DNA from: Apodemus sylvaticus
Taxonomy: Eukaryota; Chordata; Mammalia; Rodentia; Muridae
Length of the DNA stretch: 64,000 nucleotides
Reading direction: 5' to 3'
NCBI RefSeq assembly: GCF_947179515.1
Contig: NC_067487.1
Location: 46,068,014-46,132,013 of the forward strand
Under the pieces are notes generated by a model, which was not told where the DNA came from, searched no databases, and saw only the letters and a program-made list of their open reading frames with translations. This document shows positions 55,748 to 64,000 of the stretch, piece after piece (position 1 is the stretch's first letter; each line of letters opens with the position of its first letter). The position numbers and the translations under genes are program-made.

Positions 55748-55765
55748 GCTTATATACACACACAC
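55702..55765. repeat. (GT)n with CG steps, then (CA)n
   Basis: 'catgcgcgcgtgtgtgtg' opens a long GT run, followed by 'tgcgtgtgcttatatacacacacac'. Alternating purine-pyrimidine sequence throughout. Confidence 0.95.
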
Positions 55766-55871
55766 ATACATTTATATGTACTTTTAAGTACATTTAAAAT
55801 AATGTTTTTCCTATGGCCTTTTTATACATCTTTGGTATTATTTGTCCCATCTCCCTTCTTTACCCTCTGTA

Positions 55872-56237
55872 TTGCAGTCTTTCCTAGTTAGGTTTCTTAT
55901 TACTTTGATAAAGCATGACCAAAGTCAACTTGAGGGAGGCAAGGGTTTATTTCAGCTCTCAAGTTTCACATCATAGTCCATCACTGATGGACTCAAACAG
56001 GGCAGGCACCTGCAGGCAGGAACTGATGCAGAGGCCATGGAGGGTTACTGCTTACTGTTGTTCCTCATAGTTTGCTCAGTCTGGTTTCTTATAGCATCCA
56101 GAGCCATCGTACATCAATCATCAGCCAAGAGAATCTCTACAAACTTGCATACATGCCAGTCTGGTGAGGATATTTCAATTGATGTTCCCTCTTTTGAGTG
56201 ACTGTCTTTTGTCAAGTTGACATAAACCTTTGTAGCT
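55872..56237 (-). repeat. LTR-like dispersed repeat (family A)
   Basis: 'tcctagttaggtttcttattactttgataaagcatgacc', 'aagggtttatttcagctctc', 'caaacagggcaggcacctg', 'gatgcagaggccatggagggttactgcttactg', 'catcaatcatcagccaagag' and 'ttgtcaagttgacataaac' match the family-A order. Nearly complete and uninterrupted. Confidence 0.7.
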
Positions 56238-56254
56238 GAGTTAGCATTTTTCCT

Positions 56255-56990
56255 TATAGCTTTTTTTCTTATCTTGGTATTTTTGACATTTTGATTATAT
56301 TATTTAGAAGTTTTCTAGTCAATGTCTGTTGAGTTCTAAATGCCTTTTGTCCTTGGATGTCCATTTCTTCCTCTGGATTTGGGAAATGTTCTGCTATAAT
56401 TCCGTTGCATAGATTCTCTGTGTCTTTAGTTTTTATCTGAGCTCTGCCTGTGCTGTGGATCTTTTGATTGTATTCTGGAGTTCTTTGACACTGGCCATGT
56501 GTCCTTTCACCCGTGCCCATTGCTTTTCCTTGACTGTTTTCCTTCATCCCTGACACTCTTTTTGTGGTCATGCTTTCCAGGGTGTTTTTATTTCAATCAT
56601 TGAATTTTTCCTTTCCAGCATTTTACAATTTTTCCTATTGAAAATGGTCTTCCAAATGCTGTTGACTTTTTCATCTCTGTTACTGATTTTCTCATCAGTT
56701 TCCTTGACTCTTCATCTGTTGCTAGCCTTTCTTTCTTGGTCCTGGATTGACCTCCTCTACTTGTCTGTATCCTTTTTGAGTTTTGTAGTAGTGATGTTTT
56801 GAGGTTTTCCCCTTCCATTGCATGTGCTTCGCTTGCTATCTTTGGGTTCATGAGCTAGCTGGTGAGTCTGTCTTTTCCAGTAGCCCTGTTGCTTTGCTTG
56901 TTTGTGGTCCCACTTTTATTCTTGGTATTTCTGATTGACCAGCCTGCTCCTGGGGATTCAAATTCTACTACACCTCAGAGAGGAAAAAAC
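56255..56990 (-). mobile_element. Old LINE-1 ORF1 remnant, antisense
   Basis: The minus-strand frames at 56269-56571 and 56597-56851 resemble parts of L1 ORF1p: a Lys/Glu-rich, coiled-coil-like piece (56597-56851), then a stretch with 'NGIIAEHFPNPEEEMDIQ' and 'KAFRTQQ', close to the ORF1p N(L)xNIIxENFPN...EAxRTP core. A frameshift or stop separates the two. It is inactive and antisense to Ndufs4. Confidence 0.7.
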
Positions 56991-57027
56991 AAAAAACAAA
57001 CAAACAAAAAAAAAAAAACAAAAAACA
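56987..57027. repeat. A-rich run
   Basis: (CAAA)n and poly-A mixture. Confidence 0.9.
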
Positions 57028-57039
57028 ACTGTTAAACTT

Positions 57040-57560
57040 CAACATTAAACCTGTTAAGGCTAGGAAGTACTCCAACAGTCAATAAAAGCCCATCCCATCT
57101 ATCAGCAATGACAATAAATTAGAAAATGGCAGAACTAACTTAGGATGTATTTTGAAATAAAAATGACTAGGGTAAAGTAGGAGGACAGCAAAGGAGAAAG
57201 CAGAGGACGAGCAGGATCATGTAAATGAAAAAGAAAGGAGGGGAACAGAGAGGAGCAGGGAGGCTGAGAAAAAGGAACCAATGATTTACCAATACTAAGA
57301 ACATTTGAAAACAAAACTGTAAGAAGTAGAATTAAAAATAAAAGTTTGTAAGAGTTTCACAGAAAATTGAAAAGGAAAAGAAAGCAAAGGGGGAAACCCA
57401 GAAAACGAAAAGGTTGCCCAATAATGGACAAAGCGAGCACATTTTGATGACTATATGAAGAGAAATAAAAAGCAAAAACATAAAGATGGGAGTTCTGTTT
57501 GTTTGTTTTTTTTAAAAAGGTGGAAAGTGCTAGTAAAAGTGTAGTTAACAAAAGAGAAAG
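57040..57560 (-). mobile_element. Possible LINE-1 5' region continuing from the ORF1 remnant
   Basis: A purine-rich, AAG/GAA-rich stretch lies directly on the 5' side of the antisense ORF1 remnant. Position suits an old L1 5' UTR, but I see no diagnostic motif. Confidence 0.3.
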
Positions 57561-57764
57561 GAGATGGGAAGGAGGAGAGTTGGAGCAGGCCTTCTGTTAT
57601 CTGGATAACTGGAGACTGCTGGTTATGTGTGCAGGTTGGGGCGGGCTCAGTTGGACTTGGAAGCTCTGTCTTCCTGGTGGTTTGTACCAATGCTGAGCCT
57701 GTGCTACGCAAGTATTCGTGGTCTGACCGTTGTCTTCACATGTGTTTTATTTATTTTTCTGAAC

Positions 57765-58240
57765 GCTGTGTTACGATACCTAATAAAGGGTTGTTTGGGC
57801 TCAGAGTGGGAGGGTATAAGCCATCAGTGCAGGTGAACCGCAGCAGTGTTCAAGGCAGCTCGTCACAGTGCAGTCAGGAGGCAGAAAAAGATGAGTTGCT
57901 GGTACTTGGCTAGGTGTCTCTTTTATAGTCCAAAATCAAGTCCCAAGGAACGCACGGCGCCACCCACTTTTAGGGTGGATCTTCACAACTCAACCTAATC
58001 AAGACAGGAGCTCCTTGCTTATTTAATCCCAAAGGTCAGTCCTAAACCCAGATACAAACAAACAACACTAAACAGACTTTAGCAGGATCCTCTTATATTT
58101 TTAAAAGAAGAAGAAAATTTCTCACAGGCCTGGCCATATTGCTAACCTAATCTGAACAATCCCTCACAGGAGTGCACAAAGGCTCCTAGGTGATTTTCAG
58201 GACTGTCAGGTTGATATTCAGCACTAAACATCACAGGTGA
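57765..58240 (-). repeat. LTR-like dispersed repeat (family A), older copy
   Basis: 'gtgttacgatacctaataaaggg', 'caggtgaaccgcagcagtg', 'cagtcaggaggcagaaaaagatgagttgctggtac', 'gcgccacccacttttagggtggatcttcacaactcaacc' and 'aggctcctaggtgattttcaggactgtcaggttgat' follow the family-A plan, with about 130 bp of unrelated sequence near 58000-58130. Confidence 0.55.
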
Positions 58241-58310
58241 CTTGCTTTCTTTGTATGTCAGGGGTATCTGCTAACCACACTTAGGTGTCCAGAATCTTTC
58301 CAACTAAGTG

Positions 58311-58375
58311 ATCCTTGTGAAAGGTTCACCTAAGGGGTTGTGACCCTCGGGTTGGAGACCAGTGCTCTAGACATT
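58311..58375 (+). mobile_element. hAT-like DNA transposon end fragment
   Basis: 'gaaaggttcacctaaggggttgtgaccctcgggttggagaccagtgctctag' resembles the common mammalian 'ggggtcgcgacccacaggttgagaaccactgctctag' terminus. Very short. Confidence 0.4.
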
Positions 58376-59005
58376 CAGCCTGCCTGCCTCACCTCAGCCT
58401 CAAGACTATAAAATAGTAAGCTCCATTGCCGTCCTGGCCACTGAGGGCTTGGGACCTTAGTCTTTCCACTTGAGTGCCTCACCTGAACCTCCTGGGTACC
58501 TGCACTTTGAGCCTGTCAGCTTCTGGCACCTCTCTCTCCTCCCTCCTCTCCGATGTTTCTCATCCTGGGGCTGTGGTATGTTAAGTTCAAGTTCCTCTGA
58601 CTTGATATTATTCTGTTTTCTCAGTCTCCCAAAGTAACTCAATTTTAAGCCACAGATTCATTTTCTCTCAAGATAGTGCACAGCCACTGGCCGCAAGTCA
58701 TATAGAGAGATGGGACTCTTCCCAAGGCTAGCCCATTTGTTTCCTCATCTAAAGCAACAGCAAGAGTGAGACTTGGGAGCCATGTGACTGGAGCTGTGCC
58801 TGCCATAGATTCCCAGCTGATTCTCAGTTTTCAGCTTCCTGTCACTGCCTTCAGGACTTTCTGAAGACTCCCCATCTTTGGAGTTCAGTCCATTCTTTAT
58901 TCTTTTTAACCAACTCTTATAGCTTCAGTGGGCTCTCTTACCTAAAGGATGAATTTCTTGAGATTAATTCTACTTGCCCAGAATTTGCTTTGTTTCCATT
59001 TGTAA
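58376..59005. other. Intron 2 DNA, nothing recognised
   Basis: Unique, pyrimidine-leaning sequence. Confidence 0.45.
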
Positions 59006-59007
59006 TA

Positions 59008-59080
59008 GTAGGGTTGACTCAGGCCCTTGGGGGTACTAAGCAAGTGCCCTACCAGTGAGCTACATCCCCATCCACTGCCT
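59008..59080 (-). repeat. ID-like SINE
   Basis: 'gggttgactcaggcccttggggg', 'actaagcaagtgccctaccagtgagctacatcccc'. Confidence 0.75.
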
Positions 59081-59179
59081 TATCTCCATTAATGTTTTAT
59101 ATAATAAAGAATGTATATTCTTAAAGTTTGTGAGTAACTTATAAATTATAATTATTTTTAAGTTACAATTTTAATTAAA

Positions 59180-59380
59180 TATTTTTAAATTTTATTTCTA
59201 TTTATTTCTATTTTTATTTCTAATGTGCGTGGTATTTCTAATGTTACAGCAGTAGTGGGTCCCTTAGGTCTGGACTTACAGATAGTTGTAAGCCATATAT
59301 GGATGTTGGAACTTAAATGCAGGTCCTCTGCTAGACCAGCCAGTGCTCTTAACTGCTGGACCACCTCTCTAACCCCTACA
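59180..59380 (-). repeat. B2/B3 SINE
   Basis: (ATTT)n tail, 'acagatagttgtaagccatatatggatgttgg', 'tgctcttaactgctggaccacctctctaacccc'. Confidence 0.8.
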
Positions 59381-59439
59381 ATTAAAATGTAATTTTATTA
59401 ATGGTATTATTTAAATTTTATATGCCATAACTTGTATTT

Positions 59440-60185
59440 TTGTCTATTCTGTCAGTTACCAATGAGAAGTGTTAACATCTTAAACTATGATTTGACTGAT
59501 TCTATTATTTGGATGATGGATGATATCTTTGCTTTTCTTATTTTAAGTCTCTACTGTTAAGTCCATAAAGACAGAAGACTATTATCTGTTCCTCCTGAGG
59601 TGATGTCATACTCTTACATGACACTCCTCTTTATCCTGACACTAATGCTTGTTTGAAATCTTCTTTGATATTAATATAACTGTCTGGTTTCCTTATTCTC
59701 ACTTTTGTATGGTATATATTGAATTCAAGTCCTTTACTTTTAATCTACTTGTGAATTTACATTACAGTTTTATCTTACTAATATATTTGGGTCTTGCTTT
59801 TTCATCCAGTTTGATGATCTATACCTTTTAATTTAGTGTTTAAAATAACTACTTAAAAAAAAAGAGCCTTCATAGCAGAATGGCTGGGCTTAAAGCCATT
59901 GCCTCGTCCTTTGTTTCCCACTTGTTCCATCTCAAGTCAGACAGGGTTTCTCTGTGTGGTCCTGGCTGTCCTGGAACTCACTCTGTAGACCAAGCTGGCC
60001 TCGAACTCAGAAATCCGCCTGCTTCTGCCTCCCAAGTGCTGGGATTACAGGCGTGCGCCACCACGCCTGGCTTTCAAATCTGTTTTTATGCCCTTTCCTC
60101 CTAGCCCCCTGGAGTTGCTCTTAGTGATTACAGAATATAGCCTTAGTTTTTCATAGTCCCAAATGGTTAGTCTTCCTTGTCAGTC
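59440..60185 (-). mobile_element. Old LINE-1 ORF2 region, antisense, split by a B1
   Basis: 'atgatgtcatactcttac'-'ctctttatcctgacactaatgcttg', 'tcttctttgatattaatataactgtctgg', 'ttgaattcaagtcctttacttttaatctac' and 'gggtcttgctttttcatccagtttgatgatc' mirror L1 ORF2 in reverse. After the B1, 'gttgctcttagtgattacagaatatagcc' continues it. Confidence 0.75.
59938..60074 (-). repeat. B1 SINE
   Basis: 'agacagggtttctctgtgtggtcctggctgtcctggaactc', 'cctcgaactcagaaatccgcc', 'tgctgggattacaggcgtgcgccaccacgcctggc'. It retains several CpGs, suggesting a fairly recent insertion into the old L1. Confidence 0.95.
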
Positions 60186-60397
60186 ACCTAAGATTTTGAA
60201 TCACGTAGAAGTCACACTTCTGGGCATGCCCATGGTAAGCAGAGCTTAATGGCCTCCGCTGATAGGACTTTTGGAAGACCAGAATGCTAAGAGAAATGTG
60301 GGCACTAGAGGCTTATAAGGTTTCAGAAGGGAACAAGGATATAGGAACTGGGCTAGAAGACATTCATGGTCTAATGAGGCAAACAGTCTCCTTTGAG
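60186..60397. other. Intron 2 DNA, nothing recognised
   Basis: Short unique interval. Confidence 0.5.
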
Positions 60398-60607
60398 GGC
60401 TTGGAGAGATGGCTCAGGAGTTAAAAGCATGTACTGCTTTTCCAGGAGACCTGATGCAGTTCCCAGCACCCATGCTAGGATGCCGACAGCCACCTGTAAT
60501 CCAGCTCCAGGGGATCCAAATGCCATCTTCTGTTCTCTGTGGGCACCTGCACACACATACACACACACACATACACACACACACCACCACCACCACCACC
60601 ACCACAT
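60398..60607 (+). repeat. B3/B2 SINE with (CA)n(CAC)n tail
   Basis: 'gggcttggagagatggctcaggagttaaaagcatg', 'cctgatgcagttcccagcaccc', 'ctccaggggatccaaatgcc', and simple repeats at about 60550-60605. Confidence 0.92.
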
Positions 60608-60689
60608 GAAAAAGAGAGTGAGTGGAGCAGAAAGATATTTATAATGTATGGTTTGGTGAGAAAAGCAGTGTGAGCTCAAAGTTTCAGAC

Positions 60690-60790
60690 CTAGAGGCTGA
60701 GAGACGGCTCAGTAGTTAAGAGCCCTTGCTCTTTGAGAAGACATGGGTCTAGTTCCTTGCACCCATTTAGTAGCTCACAATCTTCCTTAA
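60690..60790 (+). repeat. B2/B3 SINE, 5' part
   Basis: 'gaggctgagagacggctcagtagttaagagccc', 'tctagttccttgcacccatttagtagctcac'; truncated after that. Confidence 0.8.
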
Positions 60791-61299
60791 AAGAGACAAA
60801 CACCATTAAAGAGAAACCTCAAGAGTTTACTATTAGTAGGATGATAGGAAAGGTGTTCTGAAGGCAAGCAAGTCCCATCCCCTTCTTGCCTCTCCCCATT
60901 AAAGGGAATTAAGTTGTGAAAATGCAAATCATTTGTAAAGAAAACTGGAACTGAGAATGTTCCCCAAAGGATTGCTTTCTTGTAAACCAGTGCCTAGCAT
61001 ACTGTTTTCTCAGGTAGACACAGGAGGAAGCCAGACTACATCTTTAGCTCGTCAACTAGTCTCTGTGGAACTGCTTCTCTAGGCATACAGTACACGGGCC
61101 TTATAGGATCATGGACACGGGCCTGAACCACGGTTTGGAAAGCTGCTGAGGCCGGACTGTGTTGGCCTGTTAGATTTCCTGAGAATCTAATAATGCAAGA
61201 AGCCATGAGGGTTGAGATAGCAGGACCATTCAGTAGTTGCCAAGGGCAGCTCCAGGCATGGGATGGAACCAACACAAGAAAGAGGCTGCCTGTAATAAG
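60791..61299. other. Intron 2 DNA; may include the upstream part of an ERV LTR
   Basis: Unique to my eye. A 134-codon minus-strand frame (61036-61440) has no recognisable domain. Confidence 0.4.
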
Positions 61300-61750
61300 C
61301 CATAGAGCTGGAGGGGCGGGGTTATTCAAGCTCAGATAATTAGTTCCACTACAAGCTGTTGGTACCGAGACCTGTGAGGCCTGTGGCGTCATAAAGGCGA
61401 CAATTAGAACAGTGTAACTATAGGCCTGTTTCCAAGGCAACAGCCGCCATAATACCCAGAATTCAATGGCCCACCTTTACCTGTAATTTATGTCATCACC
61501 CATATATAACTGGGTAGCATTTCTCCCCCTCTCTTTCTTTTCCTTCCTTCTTCCCTCCCGCTACCCCTTTCCCATCTTAAATAAAGCCCCACGTGGAACT
61601 GTTTGGTCTGGTTGGTGTATCTCACTGCGGCCCACATCTCCACTGCATCCCTGCCCCACGCGGCGGGCAGACAGGTGACCTGTGCTGTGGTGTAGGCAAA
61701 CGACCTGCGTAGAAAAACCAGCACAAGCCCCAAGTGTCAAGCATATATCT
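61300..61750 (+). mobile_element. LTR-like block with TATA and AATAAA signals
   Basis: It has the U3-R-U5 layout of a retroviral-type LTR on the + strand: 'aggggcggggtt' GC box at about 61313, 'ggcgtcataaaggcg' CRE-like site at about 61385, 'catatataactggg' TATA at about 61500, 'cttaaataaagcc' poly-A signal at about 61579-61587, then GT-rich 'tggtctggttggtgt'. No viral coding sequence adjoins it. The exact ends and any target duplication were not found. Confidence 0.5.
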
Positions 61751-61927
61751 GTAGAGTTTGGTGGTGCCCCTTTAGGTATCAATATTCGTTTGGTCTGGTG
61801 TTTCCTTGCTACGCTTCATTCCTCTCTTTTAATAAATAGATTTATTCTTTGCAATTGTTCATCGGAAACAAGTTTCTTGTCTTTTGAGTTTATAGGTACT
61901 CACAGTTAAAAAGTCTCTGTCTCAGGC

Positions 61928-62135
61928 ATGGAGAGATGGCTCAGTGGTTATGACCTCTTGGTGTGCATGCAGTGTTTCAGTTCCCAGAACCCTCAGGAAA
62001 CTCATTCCAGGAGATCCAGTTTGTTTTTCTGGCCTCTGAGAGGACACCAGGCACACAAGTGGTACGCTTACATACATGTAGGCAAACACTCTTACACATA
62101 AAATAAAAATAGTTCTTTTTATAAAAAATAGTCTG
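61928..62135 (+). repeat. B3 SINE
   Basis: 'ggcatggagagatggctcagtgg', 'gtttcagttcccagaaccctcagg', 'acatacatgtaggcaaacactcttacacataaaataaaaatag'. 'ctgtctcag' on both sides is a probable duplication. Confidence 0.88.
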
Positions 62136-62199
62136 TCTCAGAATTGGGGCTGCACTTATTTTTGAGCAAGTTTGCAACTATAAAACTTCGGGGAACTTT

Positions 62200-62605
62200 T
62201 GGAGATGGCTACATTTGAATCTTGCATTGTGAGATGAACACGGAAGTTAAGGGGTCAGGATTGGTGTGTTAGGATTCACAGTGATGGGTTTTGTCTGTGT
62301 CATGTTGTCTGTGTAACTCTGTCAGTCTACAGGATTTAGAGTCATTGGATAGAGCACTCTGTGTCGGGCGGCGGGGAGTTCCACATTGAGCCCAGGACCA
62401 GCACTTGTCTCTGTTTGCACCCTCTTTGTGGACACAGTGTGACCTCCGCACACTCTCTGTAGACATAGTGTGTCTACCACACACTCTCGCCACCAGTCTC
62501 TCCTGATAGGATGGACCCTAGCACTCCTAAACTGCCAACCAGAGTGAACGCTACTTCCTTAAGTTGTGGTCATCAGGTATTGTGTCACGGCAACAATAGT
62601 AACAC
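62200..62605 (+). repeat. LTR-like repeat (family C-related) with internal 31-33-bp duplication
   Basis: It ends 'cttaagttgtggtcatcaggtattgtgtcacggcaacaatagtaac', the LTR-like 3' end shared by families B and C. Inside, 62422-62454 and 62455-62485 are imperfect tandem copies ('gtggacacagtgtgacc' against 'gtagacatagtgtgtc'). Confidence 0.5.
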
Positions 62606-62765
62606 ACATACAAAGTGGGAATCTTAAATTGCACTTCATGGATCACTATAGTCCTGTGTTGTGTTGATACACACTTTACATTTACATGTGCTCTAAACAC
62701 CACAGTATTGATTTTACTTGCAAGAAGACTTGAAATTTTAAAGAAATTAACACAGAAGAAAAGTA

Positions 62766-62965
62766 GGACTGGGGTAGTAGCTCAGGTCGTTCAGTGCACG
62801 CTTGCTAGCATTAGGACCCGAGTCTGATGCCTAGGCTACACGTGGAGGAGCTGGCAGGGTGGCTCATGGTGTGGTCCCAGTTCTGGGGAAGCAGTGGCAG
62901 GAGGATCCTTGAAGACAGCTGGCATACTAAAGTGAGGAGCCTCAGGTCTCAAGAGACACGGCCTC
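62766..62965 (+). repeat. B4 SINE (ID plus B1)
   Basis: ID-like 'ggactggggtagtagctcaggtcgttcag ... gacccgagtctgatgcc', then B1-like 'ggcagggtggctcatggtgtggtcccagttctggggaagcagtggcaggaggatcc'. Confidence 0.75.
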
Positions 62966-63274
62966 AAGTTGGCTGGTTTCTGAGGACCAATCTAAGGTTA
63001 TTCTCTGTACATATATTGCATGTACATATTTGCATGTGCACTTATATCTATATATAACTACACATGTGCATGTACATATACATGCAAAGAAGAAAACATT
63101 TACTCATAAAATTACCATTTTTATCATTCCTAATCACTTGAATTCAGTTTTGTCCACCCTTTTCTTTCAATCTGAAGAACTTCATTTAGTGTTTATCTTA
63201 GTGTAGATAACTTGAGACAGCTTCTCGTAGATCCTGACTGTCTGGAACTTTCCACCCCTGTTCTAAAAAACATT

Positions 63275-63475
63275 ATATGGCAATAGCAAGACAGTTCAAC
63301 AGGTAAAGGTGCCTGTCACCAATACTGATGAGTTTTATCCCCAGGACCCACATGCCATCATCAGAGGACAACTAACCCATGCAAGTTGTCCTCTGATCTC
63401 CACACATACACAGGGTGTGTGCACACCCATGCATGCGTACTCATACATACAAAGTAAAACATTTAAATCTAAAAG
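63275..63475 (+). repeat. RSINE1-type SINE
   Basis: 'caagacagttcaacaggtaaaggtgcctgtcaccaa', 'gttttatccccaggacccacatgcc', 'gcaagttgtcctctgatctccacac'. Confidence 0.85.
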
Positions 63476-63487
63476 ATCTTAAATTAG

Positions 63488-63790
63488 CTTGTCTGCCATA
63501 ACAATGTATCATAGACTAAGTGGTTTGAATAACCGAAATTTGTTTTCTCACACTTCTAAAGGCTAGGATTTCAAGATCAGGGTGCCAGCAAGTTTGGGTT
63601 CTATTGAGGGTTCTCTTCTTGGTTTGTTGAGGCTGTCTTCTAGCCATGTCCTTAGTTAGATAAAAGACGGGAAAGCAGCCTTTCTGATGCCCTATTGTCA
63701 GGATCTGAGCAAAAGTCCCGGCTTAGTATCATATTTGGGCTTTTCTCTTCAATGTGGAATTTTAAAGAAGACACAGACCCTTAGCCCCTA
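63488..63790 (-). mobile_element. MaLR LTR, MST-like, antisense
   Basis: 'ctgccataacaatgtatcatagactaagtgg', 'ccgaaatttgttttctcacacttctaaaggctagg', 'caagatcagggtgccagcaagtttgg' and 'gttctattgagggttc' are the reverse of the 3' half of MST/THE-type MaLR LTRs, an old family that predates rodents. No internal sequence. Confidence 0.8.
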
Positions 63791-63832
63791 CCAGTCCCTT
63801 TATAGCATATGAAATTCTAGATGTAAGATCTT

Positions 63833-64000
63833 TTTTTAAAGATATAATTATTCTTTTATGTTATGAGTACATATGAGTACCCTCTAGCTGACTTCAGACA
63901 CACTAGAAGAGGGTATCAGATCCCGTTACAGATGGTTGTGAGCCACCATGTGGTTGCTGGGAATTGAACTCAGGACTTTTGGAAGAGCAGTTAGTGGCCT
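63833..64000 (-). repeat. B2 SINE, cut by the window edge
   Basis: 'ttatgttatgagtacatatgagtaccctctagctgacttcagacacactagaagagg', 'gatggttgtgagccaccatgtggttgctgggaattgaactcagg', 'agcagttagtggcc'. The 5' end of the element lies outside. Confidence 0.95.

Larger units (their letters stand above)
12009..64000 (+). other. Ndufs4: Ndufs4 gene, 5' part (exons 1-2, rest beyond window)
   Basis: Ndufs4 encodes the 18-kDa accessory subunit of mitochondrial NADH:ubiquinone oxidoreductase (complex I), on the matrix arm near the N module, where it helps stabilise and assemble the mature enzyme. Two coding exons are visible here, at 12009-12106 and 43007-43085. They splice in frame to give residues 1-59 of the expected 175. 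The remaining residues, including the conserved C-terminal region with the RVSTK-type phosphorylation motif, should be encoded to the right of this window; I looked for exon 3 in 43.1-64 kb and found no match. The upstream limit is the CpG-island promoter; no 5'UTR length is claimed. Confidence 0.9.
43086..64000 (+). other. Ndufs4: Ndufs4 intron 2, 5' 20.9 kb (continues beyond window)
   Basis: It begins with a strong donor GTAAGG. No downstream coding exon was found before the window ends: I looked for codons of the DITTLTGVPEEH region and its continuation on the + strand without success. It contains SINEs, old antisense L1s, LTR-like repeats and a long repeat-poor core. Confidence 0.85.

Noticed and set aside
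56269..56851. Two minus-strand frames that could look like a novel Lys/Glu-rich gene
   Set aside because: They match the plan of L1 ORF1p and are separated by a break; an inactive remnant.
61036..61440. 134-codon minus-strand frame
   Set aside because: It overlaps an LTR-like block on the opposite strand and has no viral or host domain.
43086..64000. Search for Ndufs4 exon 3 and later exons
   Set aside because: No stretch encodes the residues expected after DEKL with flanking AG/GT; partial hits ('gatattaatataact', 'tctggagtactgggt') are L1 or chance sequence.
1..64000. CRISPR arrays, prokaryotic operons, riboswitches, integrons
   Set aside because: The periodic repeats here are microsatellites or short tandem duplications without spacers, and the sequence is clearly mammalian nuclear DNA.

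Overview
This is nuclear DNA from a mammal, almost certainly a murine rodent (mouse or a close relative). It is dense in rodent SINEs: B1, B2, B3, B4 and RSINE1 types, plus tRNA-derived ID-like pieces. It also holds murine LINE-1 3' ends, LTR-like repeats and long (GT)n, (TA)n, (CT)n and (GAAA)n microsatellites. There are no bacterial or phage genes, no CRISPR array and no recognisable functional RNA gene.

I can support one protein-coding gene, on the + strand: the 5' part of Ndufs4, the 18-kDa accessory subunit of mitochondrial complex I. Coding exon 1 (12009-12106) starts at a strong-context ATG in a small CpG island. Coding exon 2 (43007-43085) follows a 30.9-kb first intron. The two exons join in frame and encode residues 1-59. 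Exon lengths (98 and 79 nt) equal what I know of the human gene, where c.99 begins exon 2. I searched for exon 3 and did not find it, so intron 2 runs off the right edge.

Layout: 1-11.9 kb is repeat-rich intergenic DNA upstream of the gene, with two clear nested-insertion loci (about 0.9-1.9 kb and 4.6-5.15 kb). 11.93-12.51 kb is the promoter, CpG island and exon 1. 12.1-43.0 kb is intron 1. It includes an Lx-type L1 3' UTR, a roughly 1-kb LTR-like composite (30.5-31.6 kb), an old antisense L1 broken up by SINEs (34.7-37.1 kb), SINE clusters at 37.7-38.9 kb, and a younger 5'-truncated L1 with target-site duplications (41.1-42.0 kb). 43.1-64 kb is intron 2. It includes a repeat-poor AT-rich stretch (50.6-55.0 kb), antisense L1 ORF1 and ORF2 remnants (56.3-57.0 and 59.4-60.2 kb), an LTR-like block with TATA and AATAAA signals in the gene's orientation (61.3-61.75 kb), and a B2 cut by the window edge.

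All repeat family names come from recognising consensus features by eye, not from a database search. Where I know a repeat only by its recurring sequence (the LTR-like families called A, B and C here) I say so. I found no credible undescribed biological system. The most useful observations are the Ndufs4 exon assignments with their residue differences, the promoter element over the start codon, and several insertion histories that can be read directly from target-site duplications.
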